Shown here: positions 17,870 through 27,672 of the stretch, piece by piece
Numbering within the stretch: position 1 is the stretch's first letter
Layout: each line of letters starts with the position of its first letter
Source: Anaerolineales bacterium UBA2395
GTDB taxonomy: Bacteria > Chloroflexota > Anaerolineae > Anaerolineales > Villigracilaceae
Length of the DNA: 64,000 nt
Direction of reading: 5' to 3'
Assembly: GCA_002343775.1 (NCBI GenBank)
Contig: DDSH01000012.1
Location: 305,741 to 369,740 of the forward strand
Notes under the pieces: model-generated
Seen by the model: the letters and a program-made list of their open reading frames with translations, nothing else
Databases searched by the model: none
What the model was told of the DNA's origin: nothing
Program-made: the position numbers and the translations under genes

Positions 17870-20428
17870 TTATTTGGAATTGGGTTTCATCTCTACGCGG
17901 GTCCTGGTTCCTAGCGCCCGTCCCAGTTCGCGGGCAACCACTTTCAAAGCGCCTTCGACCGTGGTCGCGCTTTGCACCTGCTGGTTGATGGAGGCGATCA
18001 GTGCCTGACGTTTCGCCAGCTGCTTGCTCTGTTGAAAAGCCCGCACATTCTGGATGGCGACGGCGATCTGTGAAGCCAGAATGGATTGGATGTTGGCGTC
18101 CTCTTCCGTAAAGGCATCGACCTGGTCGGATTGCACATCCAGTACGCCGATGAGATGATCACCAGCCATGAGTGGCACAGCCAGTTCCGCTGCCGTATCG
18201 GGAAGATGCGGGTTGGGCAGCCAGCCGGCATCTTCGCGGACGTTGTTCACGATCACAGGGCGGCGGGTGCGGGCTGCGCGGGCTACCAGAGATTGTTCCT
18301 GCGAAAGCGGGATCGTGGTAGTGCCGTGTGTCCCTTCGTGTTCGTCGCCTTCCTTCCAGCCACATGCTTCGATCTGGAGCAGTTGTGATCCTTCATCGAA
18401 TATGAAGACATGGGCATGGTACAAACCGAACTGCCGCTGGGTAAGCTGGACCATCTGCTCCAGCATTTTTTGCTCGTCATCAATGATCGAAGAAGCGACG
18501 GAACTGACCTTTGCAACTTTTTGCAATTCATCCGCCCGTTTGGTGACGGTTTCCGTAATATTGATATTTTGAAGCGCAATGGCTGCCTGGTCTGCGATGG
18601 ATCGGAGCAGGTCGGCGTCTTGTTGGGTCAGGCTGTTCACGACATTGTTTTGCACGTCCAACACACCGAGTAATTCGTCTCCCGCCATGATCGGAATGGC
18701 GATCTCAGATTTTGTCTCTGGCAACAGAGGGTTGGGCAGCCAGTTCGGGTCGTTGGATGTATCTGCCACCAAGACAGTATTTTTCAACTCGGCTGCGCGG
18801 CCCACCAGGCCTTTGCCTTTGGGGATTTTGTGTCCGCGTGCCAGCAGGGTTGCTCCGGCTTCGCCTGTGCCGCCGGTCATGACCAGATGGGTTTTCGTTT
18901 CATCCACCAGATAAATGTGGGCATGGTAATAATTGAACGAGGATTGCAGCTGATTTACAACCTCCACTGCCAGGGTCTTCTGATCTCGAATAGAGGAGAG
19001 CCGACGGCTGATCTCACCCGAAGTTGCCAGCGCCTGGGTGCGTTGCGCCACGCGCTGTTCCAAGCCGAGCAAGGTCTCCTGTAATTGGGAGGTCATGGCG
19101 TTGAACACCTGAGCAAGATCGCCGATTTCATCCTGGGTCTCGATTGTTACACGGGCGCTCAGGTCACCTTCGATGATTTGTTGGGTTACGCGCGATAAAT
19201 TGGCGATCGGTCGAACGAAGACGCCTCCCAACCAAAGACCGATCAGGACGACAACGAACATCGTTGCCAGACTGGTGCCAAGGATCAGAACCAGCAGCTG
19301 GTTTTCCCGGGCTGCCACCTGATCAGCGCTGATATCCAGACCAATCACACCCTCCCTGCGTCCGTCCGCCGCGTAGAAGGGCGCGTACGCTGAAAGAAAG
19401 GTTCCAAAACTGTCGGTATAAAACTCCTCTTCGACGATGGGATGGTCGAGTGAGGCGAACACTTCCGCTAATAGGGGGCTGGCATCCATATATGGTTCGG
19501 CGACGGCGGCGGTATCTTCGTTCCCCGCCTGACCGGTATCGACCACAAAATAGATCTGACCGTTTTCATCCATGCGCATCGTGTACAAGTAGACGATATC
19601 CGGATCAGTGGCGACGATGGCGGAATTGACACCCCTGATTTGTTGGTATGCCTGTGTCGATTCATCCCCAACTTTCGTAATGGCTGCGTGCGTCTCGACA
19701 TCCTGTTGAAGCGCCGCAATGCTGACCATGTTCAGCAGGCGCTGGCGAATATCCTCCCGCATCTGGCTTCGGACATTGAGGTACGTTACCGATCCGAGGA
19801 AGGTCACAGAAGCCAACGCGATGGCTGTAAACCCGGTTGCCAGTTTCAACCGGATATTGCCCTGCCACGCTTGAAGCGCCAAAAAGACCGAGAAAATCAA
19901 TGCAAAAACAATGGCGGCAATCGGACCCACTTGTGCCCCGCTGTATACGACGCGCCAAGCTGGGTTGTACCACTCGATCCACCATGCGATGGCAAGGACG
20001 ATTGCTGTGGCGAAAAAATAGAGGCGTTTGTGATGCGGGGGGCATATCCAGCGCAACCCCAGGGCTGCAGCCACAAGCAGGAAAAAGGTGCTAAAAAGTG
20101 CGCGTCCCTGAATGAGGGTGATCACGCCCAGCAAAAAAACGAACATCGATAGATAAGACAGGCTGTACGCAAGCGGTTGCCTCCCGCGCAGCGTGGCAAG
20201 GATACTGCCCCCATTCATACCCGCAACTATGATCGAAACCGCCAGCATGTAATATTTGAACGGTACGACGGTCTGCATGGCGGGTTGGGCGACCCCTCCA
20301 AACATGGATTGATACATTACAAACCCCGCGAGCAGTATCAATATGCCTGCTTGAGTCAGCGTTCCACGATGGGCTACGCGGCTGGTCTCCACTGCATGTT
20401 TTTTTAATTTTCTAGCCTCACTCATCAT
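17870..20428 (-). CDS. Kinase-less multi-pass membrane sensor: 7TM-Cache-like-HAMP-GAF-GAF
   Basis: 852 residues. About seven hydrophobic segments occupy residues 25-225. An extracytoplasmic Cache-like region follows (DPDIVYLYTMRMDENG, EGVIGLDIS), then a helix near 380-405, HAMP and a helical linker. Two GAF domains of the same subtype come next (LLPETKSEIAIPI and HLPDTAAELAVPL). It ends with the same tail as the 623-residue sensor (SINQQVQSATTVEGALKV). No kinase, cyclase or methyl-accepting domain is present. It is probably an input component acting on partner kinases in this cluster. Two adjacent ATG codons follow AGGAGA; the first is used here. Confidence 0.82.
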   Translation of the reverse strand: MMSEARKLKKHAVETSRVAHRGTLTQAGILILLAGFVMYQSMFGGVAQPAMQTVVPFKYYMLAVSIIVAGMNGGSILATLRGRQPLAYSLSYLSMFVFLLGVITLIQGRALFSTFFLLVAAALGLRWICPPHHKRLYFFATAIVLAIAWWIEWYNPAWRVVYSGAQVGPIAAIVFALIFSVFLALQAWQGNIRLKLATGFTAIALASVTFLGSVTYLNVRSQMREDIRQRLLNMVSIAALQQDVETHAAITKVGDESTQAYQQIRGVNSAIVATDPDIVYLYTMRMDENGQIYFVVDTGQAGNEDTAAVAEPYMDASPLLAEVFASLDHPIVEEEFYTDSFGTFLSAYAPFYAADGRREGVIGLDISADQVAARENQLLVLILGTSLATMFVVVLIGLWLGGVFVRPIANLSRVTQQIIEGDLSARVTIETQDEIGDLAQVFNAMTSQLQETLLGLEQRVAQRTQALATSGEISRRLSSIRDQKTLAVEVVNQLQSSFNYYHAHIYLVDETKTHLVMTGGTGEAGATLLARGHKIPKGKGLVGRAAELKNTVLVADTSNDPNWLPNPLLPETKSEIAIPIMAGDELLGVLDVQNNVVNSLTQQDADLLRSIADQAAIALQNINITETVTKRADELQKVAKVSSVASSIIDDEQKMLEQMVQLTQRQFGLYHAHVFIFDEGSQLLQIEACGWKEGDEHEGTHGTTTIPLSQEQSLVARAARTRRPVIVNNVREDAGWLPNPHLPDTAAELAVPLMAGDHLIGVLDVQSDQVDAFTEEDANIQSILASQIAVAIQNVRAFQQSKQLAKRQALIASINQQVQSATTVEGALKVVARELGRALGTRTRVEMKPNSK

Positions 20429-20435
20429 GGTTCTC

Positions 20436-22499
20436 CTATATCCCGTTCAAGGCAGCGCCCGGTTTACAAGCTGGCAGCGATACTTCGAACCGTGTCCCCG
20501 TGCCGACTTCGCTTTCAACGCGTACCTGCCCGCCGTGTTTTTCGATCACAGATTTGACAATCGCCAGCCCAAGCCCATTGCCTTCGATCTCGCTGGCTTT
20601 CCCGCTGCGGACCCGATAAAAACGATCAAAAATAAATGGGAGGTCCGCAGCAGGAATGCCATAGCCGGTATCTCGAATTTGAATGATTAGATTTCCATCC
20701 TGTGTATGGGAAGAAACAGAGACCTTGCCGCCCTCAGGCGTGTACTTGATGGCATTGCCGATCAAATTTCGGTACACCTGCCGCACTTGGAGCGAATCCC
20801 CTTCGACCTGGACAGAGCCTTTGGTGTTACTGATTTCGAGGGTCTGCCCCTTTTCCTTCGCCAGGATCTGGGATTCATTCACAACTGCTTCCAAAAGTTC
20901 CACTGCATCCAGGGCTTCCCGCCTTTCCTGCATTTGCTGAAGGTCGATCTCGGTCAGCTGCAGCATGTTTTGCACCAGCTCCAGCATGTTGCGGGCGGAG
21001 GATTGGATGTAACCAACAAAATCCTGCTGTTGCTGGTTGAGGGGACCTGCTTTGGATAACAGATCACTGTACCCGCTGATGGACATGATGGGATTCTTCA
21101 AATCGTGTGAAGCAGTGGCAATGAATTCGTTCTTTACCTTTTCCAGGCGCTTCTGTTCCTGCGTGACATTCTCGTACAACCGCACATTCTCAATGGCAAT
21201 CGCCGCCTGACTGGCGATGGCTTGGAGTAATAACAGGTGCTCAAGGGTGAAGTAATTTTCCTGTTCGTGCGTAAGGCACAACACGCCCAATAGTTCACGG
21301 CGACCGAATAGCGGCGCCGCCACCGCAGAGCGAATGGAACTGCTGCCATGCAAATGCCATTGCGGATCGTTCTGTGTATTCTTGACGATCAGCCCCTGAT
21401 GGGTCTCGGCAATGTGATCGAGCAGTTTTTTATCGAGGTCGATCTTGTCTGCACCCTCATCGGAATGGGACAGGGAAACCTTGAACCGTTCGGTTATGTT
21501 CCCCGCCGCATCCATCAAGAGGATGTGTCCTTCGAAGGCTCCCAACGTTTCGGTTGTGCGTTTGAGCACCACGTTGGCAATATCCTTGATGTCCAGCCGT
21601 GCGCTCAGATCTTTGCCGATCTCCGGCAGCAGACTGAGCTCGCGATTCCGGCGGCGGATGACATCCTCTGCTTCCTTGACCCTCAGCTTGGTGCGGATGC
21701 GCGCCATCAACTCATGGCGGTCGAACGGCTTGGTAATGTAATCATCCGCGCCAAGGTTCAAACCTTCCTGCACATCAGACGGCTCGAGCCGCGCCGCCGT
21801 CAAAATGATGACTGGAATATGCTCCAACGCCGGGTTGGCGCGGATCTCCTCCAGAACAGTGAACCCATCCTTGTTCGGCATGTTGATATCCAGCAGAACG
21901 AGATCGGGCATTTCATCCTGAACCTTTATCAGAGTCTCCACCCCATCCTGCGCGCTGACATGGTCGTAGCCTTCATAATCCAGATAACGGATCAGCAGCG
22001 TCACATTGTCGGGACGATCATCTGCCACGAGGATCTTAAACTTCCGCTTTTCCCGGTTCGCCGGTTGAGGCGGGCGAGTGGCTTGTTTCATATCATCCAT
22101 GTTGCGCGCAACGATCTGATAAATGCGCTCCGGACGAATGGGCTTGATCAGCACCTCATCCACTTTCAGGCGCTGCGCCGTCACCTTCAGCCCGGGCACA
22201 TCGTACGCTGTGACAAGGTAGGTATGTGCCGGGCGACCGCCAGGGTGGCTCTGCATCTTTTCGATCAATTCCAAACCGGTCATTTCCGGCATGATCATAT
22301 CGGTGATCAGGATATCCACGCCTTTGTCTTTCACCTTTTCCAGCGCTTCAAGTCCATTGGTGGCGGAAACCACATCCACAGCAGGACCCAGCTGCGTGAG
22401 CGCACGCGCCAGGGTCGTAGCCGTGGAGGGATGATCATCCACGATCAGAATACGGACCTGCTCAAGAGTGGGGGATTCGCGAGTTTCCATCGCTCCCAT
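20436..22499 (-). CDS. Soluble hybrid histidine kinase REC-REC-GAF-HisKA-HATPase
   Basis: About 687 residues. Two receiver domains in a row come first (acceptors in ILITDMIMPEM and LVLLDINMPNKDG). Then a short helical linker, a GAF domain (residues about 300-440), HisKA with SHDLKNP (histidine near 465) and HATPase_c (NLIGNAIKYTPEGG, DTGYGIP, GNGLGLAI). There is no membrane segment, so it takes input through its receivers and GAF domain, as in a phosphorelay hub. Start choice is uncertain: ATG 22499 is given, TTG 22505 and ATG 22490 are in frame. It is 7 bp upstream of the 852-residue sensor gene. Confidence 0.87.
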   Translation of the reverse strand: MGAMETRESPTLEQVRILIVDDHPSTATTLARALTQLGPAVDVVSATNGLEALEKVKDKGVDILITDMIMPEMTGLELIEKMQSHPGGRPAHTYLVTAYDVPGLKVTAQRLKVDEVLIKPIRPERIYQIVARNMDDMKQATRPPQPANREKRKFKILVADDRPDNVTLLIRYLDYEGYDHVSAQDGVETLIKVQDEMPDLVLLDINMPNKDGFTVLEEIRANPALEHIPVIILTAARLEPSDVQEGLNLGADDYITKPFDRHELMARIRTKLRVKEAEDVIRRRNRELSLLPEIGKDLSARLDIKDIANVVLKRTTETLGAFEGHILLMDAAGNITERFKVSLSHSDEGADKIDLDKKLLDHIAETHQGLIVKNTQNDPQWHLHGSSSIRSAVAAPLFGRRELLGVLCLTHEQENYFTLEHLLLLQAIASQAAIAIENVRLYENVTQEQKRLEKVKNEFIATASHDLKNPIMSISGYSDLLSKAGPLNQQQQDFVGYIQSSARNMLELVQNMLQLTEIDLQQMQERREALDAVELLEAVVNESQILAKEKGQTLEISNTKGSVQVEGDSLQVRQVYRNLIGNAIKYTPEGGKVSVSSHTQDGNLIIQIRDTGYGIPAADLPFIFDRFYRVRSGKASEIEGNGLGLAIVKSVIEKHGGQVRVESEVGTGTRFEVSLPACKPGAALNGI

Positions 22500-22569
22500 T
22501 TTCAATGGATTCCCGTTCAGAGAACGTTAGGCTTGAGTGGAAAAGGGTTGGGAAAAGTTGGTGGGCAAA

Positions 22570-22604
22570 GGAAAACCCGCCTCGGGTCAAGCCGGAAGCG
22601 GGTT
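22570..22604 (-). terminator. Probable intrinsic terminator inside the signalling block
   Basis: On the minus strand AACCCGC and GCGGGTT (22598-22604 and 22574-22580) form a GC-rich stem followed by TTTTCCTTT. It would separate the kinase/response-regulator pair (22643-26049) from the downstream genes, in a 143-bp gap. Confidence 0.5.
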
Positions 22605-22642
22605 CTGGTCATGGGGTTCAGCCACCCGGAAGTTCAATCTGA

Positions 22643-23443
22643 TCAATCCGCTACCAGGCGGTATCCTCGCCCCCGCACATTGATAAGGTATTTCGGACCC
22701 TGCTCATCCTTGTCGAATGCCTGCCGCAGCTGGTGGATGTGCCATTTGGCAAGTTCCTGCGCTTCACGCTGATCTGCCTGGTAGCCCTGCGCCTCGGCAA
22801 CAAGGGTCTGGTAATCGACCACATTCGGGGCATGCCGCGCCAGCACGAGCAGGTAATCGAAGGAAGTGGGCGGAATATTGACGGCTTCCGCATTGATGAT
22901 GATGCGGCGGGTATGCAGATCGAGCACGATCGTTCCACGTTTGAGATAACGCTCTGTTTCGTTGGCAGGCAGGTTGGACGGGGGATTGGGTTCCTCGCCG
23001 GTTTCCAGGGTTTTCAATTCTTTTTGCAGGGCTTCGATCTGAAGTTGGATCTCGCGTTTGCGTCGCTCGCGCTGCTGGCGGGCAAGGATGGTGCGTGTGC
23101 GTTCGATGATCAATTCCGGCTTGAGGGGTTTTTCAAGATAGTCGGTCGCACCATGACGTAGTCCTTCCACCGCCGAGTTGACATCTGGCTGGGCGGTGAA
23201 CAACACCACAGGCAGGTTTGGGTCGTTGGCGTGAATGTGTTTCAAGGCATCCAGTCCCTGCATGCCGGGCATACGCAGGTCGGTGAAGACCAGGTCAAAT
23301 TGGGTGGTGTTCAGAAATGCCAGCCCCTGTTCGGCGGTTTCGGCAGTGGTTACCTCGAACCCCGCCTGCTGCAAGACACGCGCCAGGGTCTTTCGCAACA
23401 CTGCTTCGTCATCGATGATCAGGATGTGCCCTGTGCTGTTCAT
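22643..23443 (-). CDS. Response regulator with winged-helix DNA-binding domain
   Basis: 266 residues from the ATG at 23443, which overlaps the upstream kinase stop as ATGA. An in-frame extension to 23473 lies wholly inside the kinase gene and is not favoured. The receiver domain has LIIDDEAVL, acceptor FTDLRMPG, TAQPD and EKPLKPE. A helical linker (about 125-160) follows, then an OmpR/PhoB-type C-terminal winged helix (LDLHTRRIIIN, TSFDYLLVLARHAP, INVRGRGYRLV). It is the only transcription factor in the signalling block and is presumably paired with the adjacent 869-residue kinase. Confidence 0.93.
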   Translation of the reverse strand: MNSTGHILIIDDEAVLRKTLARVLQQAGFEVTTAETAEQGLAFLNTTQFDLVFTDLRMPGMQGLDALKHIHANDPNLPVVLFTAQPDVNSAVEGLRHGATDYLEKPLKPELIIERTRTILARQQRERRKREIQLQIEALQKELKTLETGEEPNPPSNLPANETERYLKRGTIVLDLHTRRIIINAEAVNIPPTSFDYLLVLARHAPNVVDYQTLVAEAQGYQADQREAQELAKWHIHQLRQAFDKDEQGPKYLINVRGRGYRLVAD

Positions 23444-26049
23444 GGAGTATCCATCCTTCTGGTTGGGAGCCAAATCTTGAAGGTGGCGCCTTTGTCCGGG
23501 TTGTTTTCTGCGGTGATGCGTCCTTTGTGTTTAACGACAATGTCGTAGCAAATGGTCAATCCCAGCCCGGTTCCTTGCAATTTGTTGGTGATGAACGCCT
23601 CGAATACGTTGGGCAGGATGGCCGGGTCAATACCAGAGCCATCATCCGAAACGGAAAGAAAGATTTCATTGCCTTCCGGAATGTATTTCGTATGCACACA
23701 GAGCCGCCCGCTGCCGGTCATGGCATCGGCGGCGTTCATGAACAGGTTGAGAATCACCTGCCGGATCTGATCTGGCAGCCCGGGGATGATGGGAAGCATC
23801 GGGTCGGGATGGAACTCGAAGGAGATGTTGCTGTGCCGGAAGTGGGTGGAAACCAGCGCGTACACATCTTCGACGATGGTGTTGATCTGCATGGGACGGA
23901 AGTCTTCCATCTGAATCGGTCGGTAGGTGGCACGCAGGCGTTCGATCATGGTTGCCATGCGCTCGGTTTCAGAGAGCACGATTTCAAGGTCCTGCCTGCC
24001 CTGGCTGGAAATGCCCTGTTCCACTTTAAGCAGGAAGAGCGCGTTTTGAATCGCTTGAAGCGGGTTGTTCAATTCATGTGAGACCGAGGCAAGCAGTTTG
24101 CCCATCATTGCCAGCCGCTCACTCTGCACGAGTTGACTGCGGATGAGCTTTTCGTGGGCAAGGGAGATTTGCAGGTTTTGGTATAGGTCCGCTTTTTGCA
24201 GGGCAACCGCCAGCTGGTCTGCCACGGCGCTGACAAGCTGCTGGTCGCGCGGGGAAAAGGTATTGGGCGGTGCCTGTTGTATATCCAGAATGCCGAGGAT
24301 GGTATCTCCGCTTTTGACGGGGATCGCCAGTTCCGATTTTGTTTCGGGCAGATATGGGTTCCTGATAAAGAAGACGATATCGTCCACGTTGTTGGTAAAG
24401 AATGGGGCGGATGTTTCCGCCGCGTAACCGACGATCCCGGACCCGGCAGAAAGGCGATACCCTTCGGCTCGTAATCTCCGACCAACCTCTCCGCTGCCGA
24501 CCTTAACGATAAAATCGCCGCTTGCCTCATCGCGGATATAGATCTGCACATGATAATATCCAAAGTTCCTTTGCAGCAGGTCCACCACATCCTTGAGGAG
24601 CTCATCTGTATCCAGCGAGACCAAGCCCTGACTGATTCGGTACAAGGCGTTCGTTTCGCGCAGCGACTGTTGGGTGTTTTCAAGCAGGTGTGCGTTTTCG
24701 AGCGCAATGGCAGCTTGTGCGCCCAAGGCGCTAAGCAGGTTCTTTTCGTTGTCGGTGAATGCATTCGGATCTTTGCTCTGAACGCTGATCGTGCCAAGCT
24801 TCTGTTCCCCGCTAATGATGGGGGCAACCATGAGCGAACTGAATTGCGGCGGGGCATCCATTTTAATGAAGCGCTCGTCGGTGTTCACGTCCATGATATT
24901 GATCGTCATTCCACGGGCAATGACCTGTCCGGCAATGCCCTCTCCAAGCCGCATCTTATTCCTGATCTCAGTCGGGTTTGCGATGCCCGCCACGGCTTGC
25001 GGCGTGAGGAATTGACCGCTCTCATCCAGCAGGTGGATGACGGCTTGTTCCGCACCAGGGATCAGTTCCTGTGCGGATGCGGCGATCAGACTCAGCAGGT
25101 TCGACAATCCGATCCGCTCCCCCTGGCTCAGTGCCTGGGCGATATTGTTGAGCGTATCGGTTTCTTTCAGCCGTCTTTTTAGCTCGAAATCCTGGCGGGC
25201 ATTCCAAATGGCAATGGCAAGCTGATTTGCAACCTGCTCTGCGCGGCTGACTTCCTCAGTTGTGAATTTGTGCGGCTGGTTATAGGCGATCAGGATGGCG
25301 CCCAGTTTGTATTCCCCGTGGATGAGCGGCAGCCCCAGCAGCGATTTGGCTGGGAAGAGGCGCGCAACCTGCGGGCTTATATGGGGGGAGTTCAATACAT
25401 CTTCAGCGAGAAGCGGGCGTTTTTCTCGAATGACAGACTGGGTCAAGGTGAGATTCTCGGAAGATAAATCCAAACCTTTGTAATAGGGAACCACGGTTGC
25501 CGTGGTATGCAGCGGAATTGTCTTTTGTAAATCGTCGTCCCATTGTGTGATGTAACAGTCATCCGCGCCAAGCAGCGATTTCAAGTCGCCGGGGAGGGTT
25601 TGCATCATGAGGTTGAGATCTACGGAGGTAATGATGGCTTGCGCCATTTTATTAAGCAGCGAAAGATACTGCTCGCGGGATTCCAACTCCAAGGCACGGT
25701 CGATCTGGGCATTGATGCGATTCCGCGACCAGCCGGAAAGCGCTCCAATGAACAGAAGGATGATGTACTCGAGCAGGAAGCCTGTATCTGTCACGACTGC
25801 CAGCCAGCTTCCCCAACCGCCAAGCGCAGCCATGGCGACGAGGATATTGATCAGGATGAAAGTGATGCCCGCTGCTGTCCCCATTGCGATCCCGAAAAAC
25901 GAACCGATCATCCCCACCGGAATGACCCCCAACATGCCCGCAGAGAGTCCGTAGACCTTCATCAGCCAAAAGGTGAAGATCGGGTACACCACCAAAACCA
26001 ATAAGGTGATTGTCCAATTCGCGCGCATGAAAAGGGGGATTCTCTTCAT
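23440..26049 (-). CDS. Membrane histidine kinase with three GAF domains
   Basis: 869 residues. The N-terminal 120 residues contain about four membrane helices with no large outer loop, so this may be an intramembrane sensor. Three GAF domains follow at about 150-300, 310-470 and 480-640; the third is of the same subtype as in the neighbouring sensors (YLPETKSELAIPV). The NtrB-like HisKA has SHELNNP (His658), and HATPase_c has NLFMNAADAM, DDGSGIDP and GTGLGLTI. It is translationally coupled to the winged-helix response regulator. Upstream, TAAAAT sits only about 10 bp before the ATG with no Shine-Dalgarno, so a leaderless transcript is possible. Confidence 0.9.
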   Translation of the reverse strand: MKRIPLFMRANWTITLLVLVVYPIFTFWLMKVYGLSAGMLGVIPVGMIGSFFGIAMGTAAGITFILINILVAMAALGGWGSWLAVVTDTGFLLEYIILLFIGALSGWSRNRINAQIDRALELESREQYLSLLNKMAQAIITSVDLNLMMQTLPGDLKSLLGADDCYITQWDDDLQKTIPLHTTATVVPYYKGLDLSSENLTLTQSVIREKRPLLAEDVLNSPHISPQVARLFPAKSLLGLPLIHGEYKLGAILIAYNQPHKFTTEEVSRAEQVANQLAIAIWNARQDFELKRRLKETDTLNNIAQALSQGERIGLSNLLSLIAASAQELIPGAEQAVIHLLDESGQFLTPQAVAGIANPTEIRNKMRLGEGIAGQVIARGMTINIMDVNTDERFIKMDAPPQFSSLMVAPIISGEQKLGTISVQSKDPNAFTDNEKNLLSALGAQAAIALENAHLLENTQQSLRETNALYRISQGLVSLDTDELLKDVVDLLQRNFGYYHVQIYIRDEASGDFIVKVGSGEVGRRLRAEGYRLSAGSGIVGYAAETSAPFFTNNVDDIVFFIRNPYLPETKSELAIPVKSGDTILGILDIQQAPPNTFSPRDQQLVSAVADQLAVALQKADLYQNLQISLAHEKLIRSQLVQSERLAMMGKLLASVSHELNNPLQAIQNALFLLKVEQGISSQGRQDLEIVLSETERMATMIERLRATYRPIQMEDFRPMQINTIVEDVYALVSTHFRHSNISFEFHPDPMLPIIPGLPDQIRQVILNLFMNAADAMTGSGRLCVHTKYIPEGNEIFLSVSDDGSGIDPAILPNVFEAFITNKLQGTGLGLTICYDIVVKHKGRITAENNPDKGATFKIWLPTRRMDTP

Positions 26050-26105
26050 GGTGTTATTTTAACCTTTGAGAGCCGCATTTCGATAACCACAACCTGTTTG
26101 CAAGG

Positions 26106-26141
26106 AAAAACTCCCGCAGAGGTCAGCCTCTGCGGGAGTTT
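26106..26141 (-). terminator. Intrinsic terminator after rny
   Basis: A 15-bp perfect stem (26108-26122 with 26127-26141) has a 4-nt loop and is followed on the minus strand by five T. It lies directly after the rny stop. Confidence 0.9.
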
Positions 26142-26145
26142 GAGA

Positions 26146-27672
26146 TTACTTGGCGTATTCGGTCGAGCGGGTTTCGCGGATGACCGTCACCCGGATCTGA
26201 CCGGGATATTGCATGGTCTCTTCGATCTTCTTGGCGATGTCGCGCGCCAGCCGGGCTGAACCCAGGTCGTCGAGCGCTTCCGGCTTGACAATGATGCGGA
26301 CTTCGCGTCCCGCCTGGATGGCGAAGGCTTGCTGCACCCCGTCGAACGACATGGACATTTCCTCAAGCGAGCGGATGCGTTTGATGTACGCTTCGAGGTC
26401 TTCGCGGCGGGCACCGGGGCGTGCGCCGGAGATGGCGTCTGCGGATTCGGCGATGACCGCTTCCACAGTCTCCTGATCCACTTCATGGTGGTGTGCAGCG
26501 ATGGCGTTGACGACAATGGGATTCACACCATAGCGCTTGCAGAATTCCGCGCCGAGTCCCGCGTGTGTGCCTTCCTGGTTGTGATCCATTGCCTTGCCGA
26601 TGTCATGCAGGAAGCCGCCCTGCTTGGCAAGTTCCACGTTCGCGCCGATCTCCGCCGCGAGGATCCCCGCCAGTTTGGAGACTTCCACCGCATGGGCGAG
26701 CTGGTTCTGACCATAGGAGGTGCGGAACTTGAGCCGCCCCATCATGCGCAGGACTTCGGGATGCAAGCCCGTGACGTTTGCTTCGTAGGCGGCTTGCTCA
26801 CCGGCTTCGTTAATGATCTTTTCGACGGCTTTGGTTTCATCGTCGATGACCTTTTCAATGTGGGCGGGATGAATGCGTCCATCCAGCACCAGCTTCGAGA
26901 GCGCGCGGCGGGCGATCTCGCGGCGCACCGAGTCGAAACAGGAGATGGTGACAGAGTCGGGGGTATCGTCCACGATGACATCTACACCTGCGGCTTGCTC
27001 GAAGGCTTTGATGTTGCGCCCGTTGCGCCCGACGATGCGTCCCTTCATTTCTTCACTCGGCAGGGTGACCACGGCACGGGTGACTTCCGCCACATGTTCC
27101 GAGGCGACGCGCTGAATGGCATCCGCGATGAGTTTGCGGGCGCGCTTCTCACCTTCTTCGCGCGCTTCGGCTTCGATCTGGCGGATGATGCGCGCCATGT
27201 CGCCGCGTGCTTCCTTTTCAACAGCGGCAAAGAGGTCTTTGCGCGCATCGTCTGGTGTCATCTGCGCGATCTGTTCGAGGCGCTTCATCTGTTCTTCGTG
27301 CAGCTTGTCGATCTCGTTCCCGCGCCGGTCGATCTGCGACTGGCGGCGGTTGAGGTTTTGTTCGCGCTGTTCCATCTTATCGAAACGGCTGTCGAGTTCG
27401 GCGCGGCGTTTGTCGAGCCGTTCGGTCTCGCGGTTCAACTCGATGCGCCGTTCCTTGATCTCCGACTCAGCCGCCTGGATGATCCGGGTGGCATTCTCAC
27501 GTGCGCTGCTTTCGATCATACGCGCCTGTGTGTTGGCGGCTTTCAAAATATCGTCTGCCTTGTCCTGCTTGGCTTTTGTGGCACGGTCCACCTGGTATCG
27601 GTGGAAAAAGTAACCGGCAGCCACGCCGACGACGAGCGCCAAAATTTCTATGAATATGGTGATCGGGTTCAT
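26146..27672 (-). CDS. rny: Ribonuclease Y
   Basis: 508 residues, the usual RNase Y size. It is a membrane-anchored endoribonuclease that initiates mRNA turnover. An N-terminal helix (IFIEILALVVGVAAGYFF) precedes a long charged coiled coil to about 200. A KH domain (GRIVGRNGRNIKAFEQ) and an HD phosphohydrolase domain (FLHDIGKAMD as the metal-binding HD pair) follow. The conserved C-terminal region has RPGARREDLEAYIKR. The start is the ATG at 27672, which overlaps the recX stop as ATGA; the longer open frame upstream runs inside recX and is not used. Confidence 0.95.
   Translation of the reverse strand: MNPITIFIEILALVVGVAAGYFFHRYQVDRATKAKQDKADDILKAANTQARMIESSARENATRIIQAAESEIKERRIELNRETERLDKRRAELDSRFDKMEQREQNLNRRQSQIDRRGNEIDKLHEEQMKRLEQIAQMTPDDARKDLFAAVEKEARGDMARIIRQIEAEAREEGEKRARKLIADAIQRVASEHVAEVTRAVVTLPSEEMKGRIVGRNGRNIKAFEQAAGVDVIVDDTPDSVTISCFDSVRREIARRALSKLVLDGRIHPAHIEKVIDDETKAVEKIINEAGEQAAYEANVTGLHPEVLRMMGRLKFRTSYGQNQLAHAVEVSKLAGILAAEIGANVELAKQGGFLHDIGKAMDHNQEGTHAGLGAEFCKRYGVNPIVVNAIAAHHHEVDQETVEAVIAESADAISGARPGARREDLEAYIKRIRSLEEMSMSFDGVQQAFAIQAGREVRIIVKPEALDDLGSARLARDIAKKIEETMQYPGQIRVTVIRETRSTEYAK

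Noticed and set aside
21348..22772. Plus-strand frame of 474 codons
   Set aside because: It is antisense to the hybrid kinase and response-regulator genes, with His/Arg-rich noise composition.
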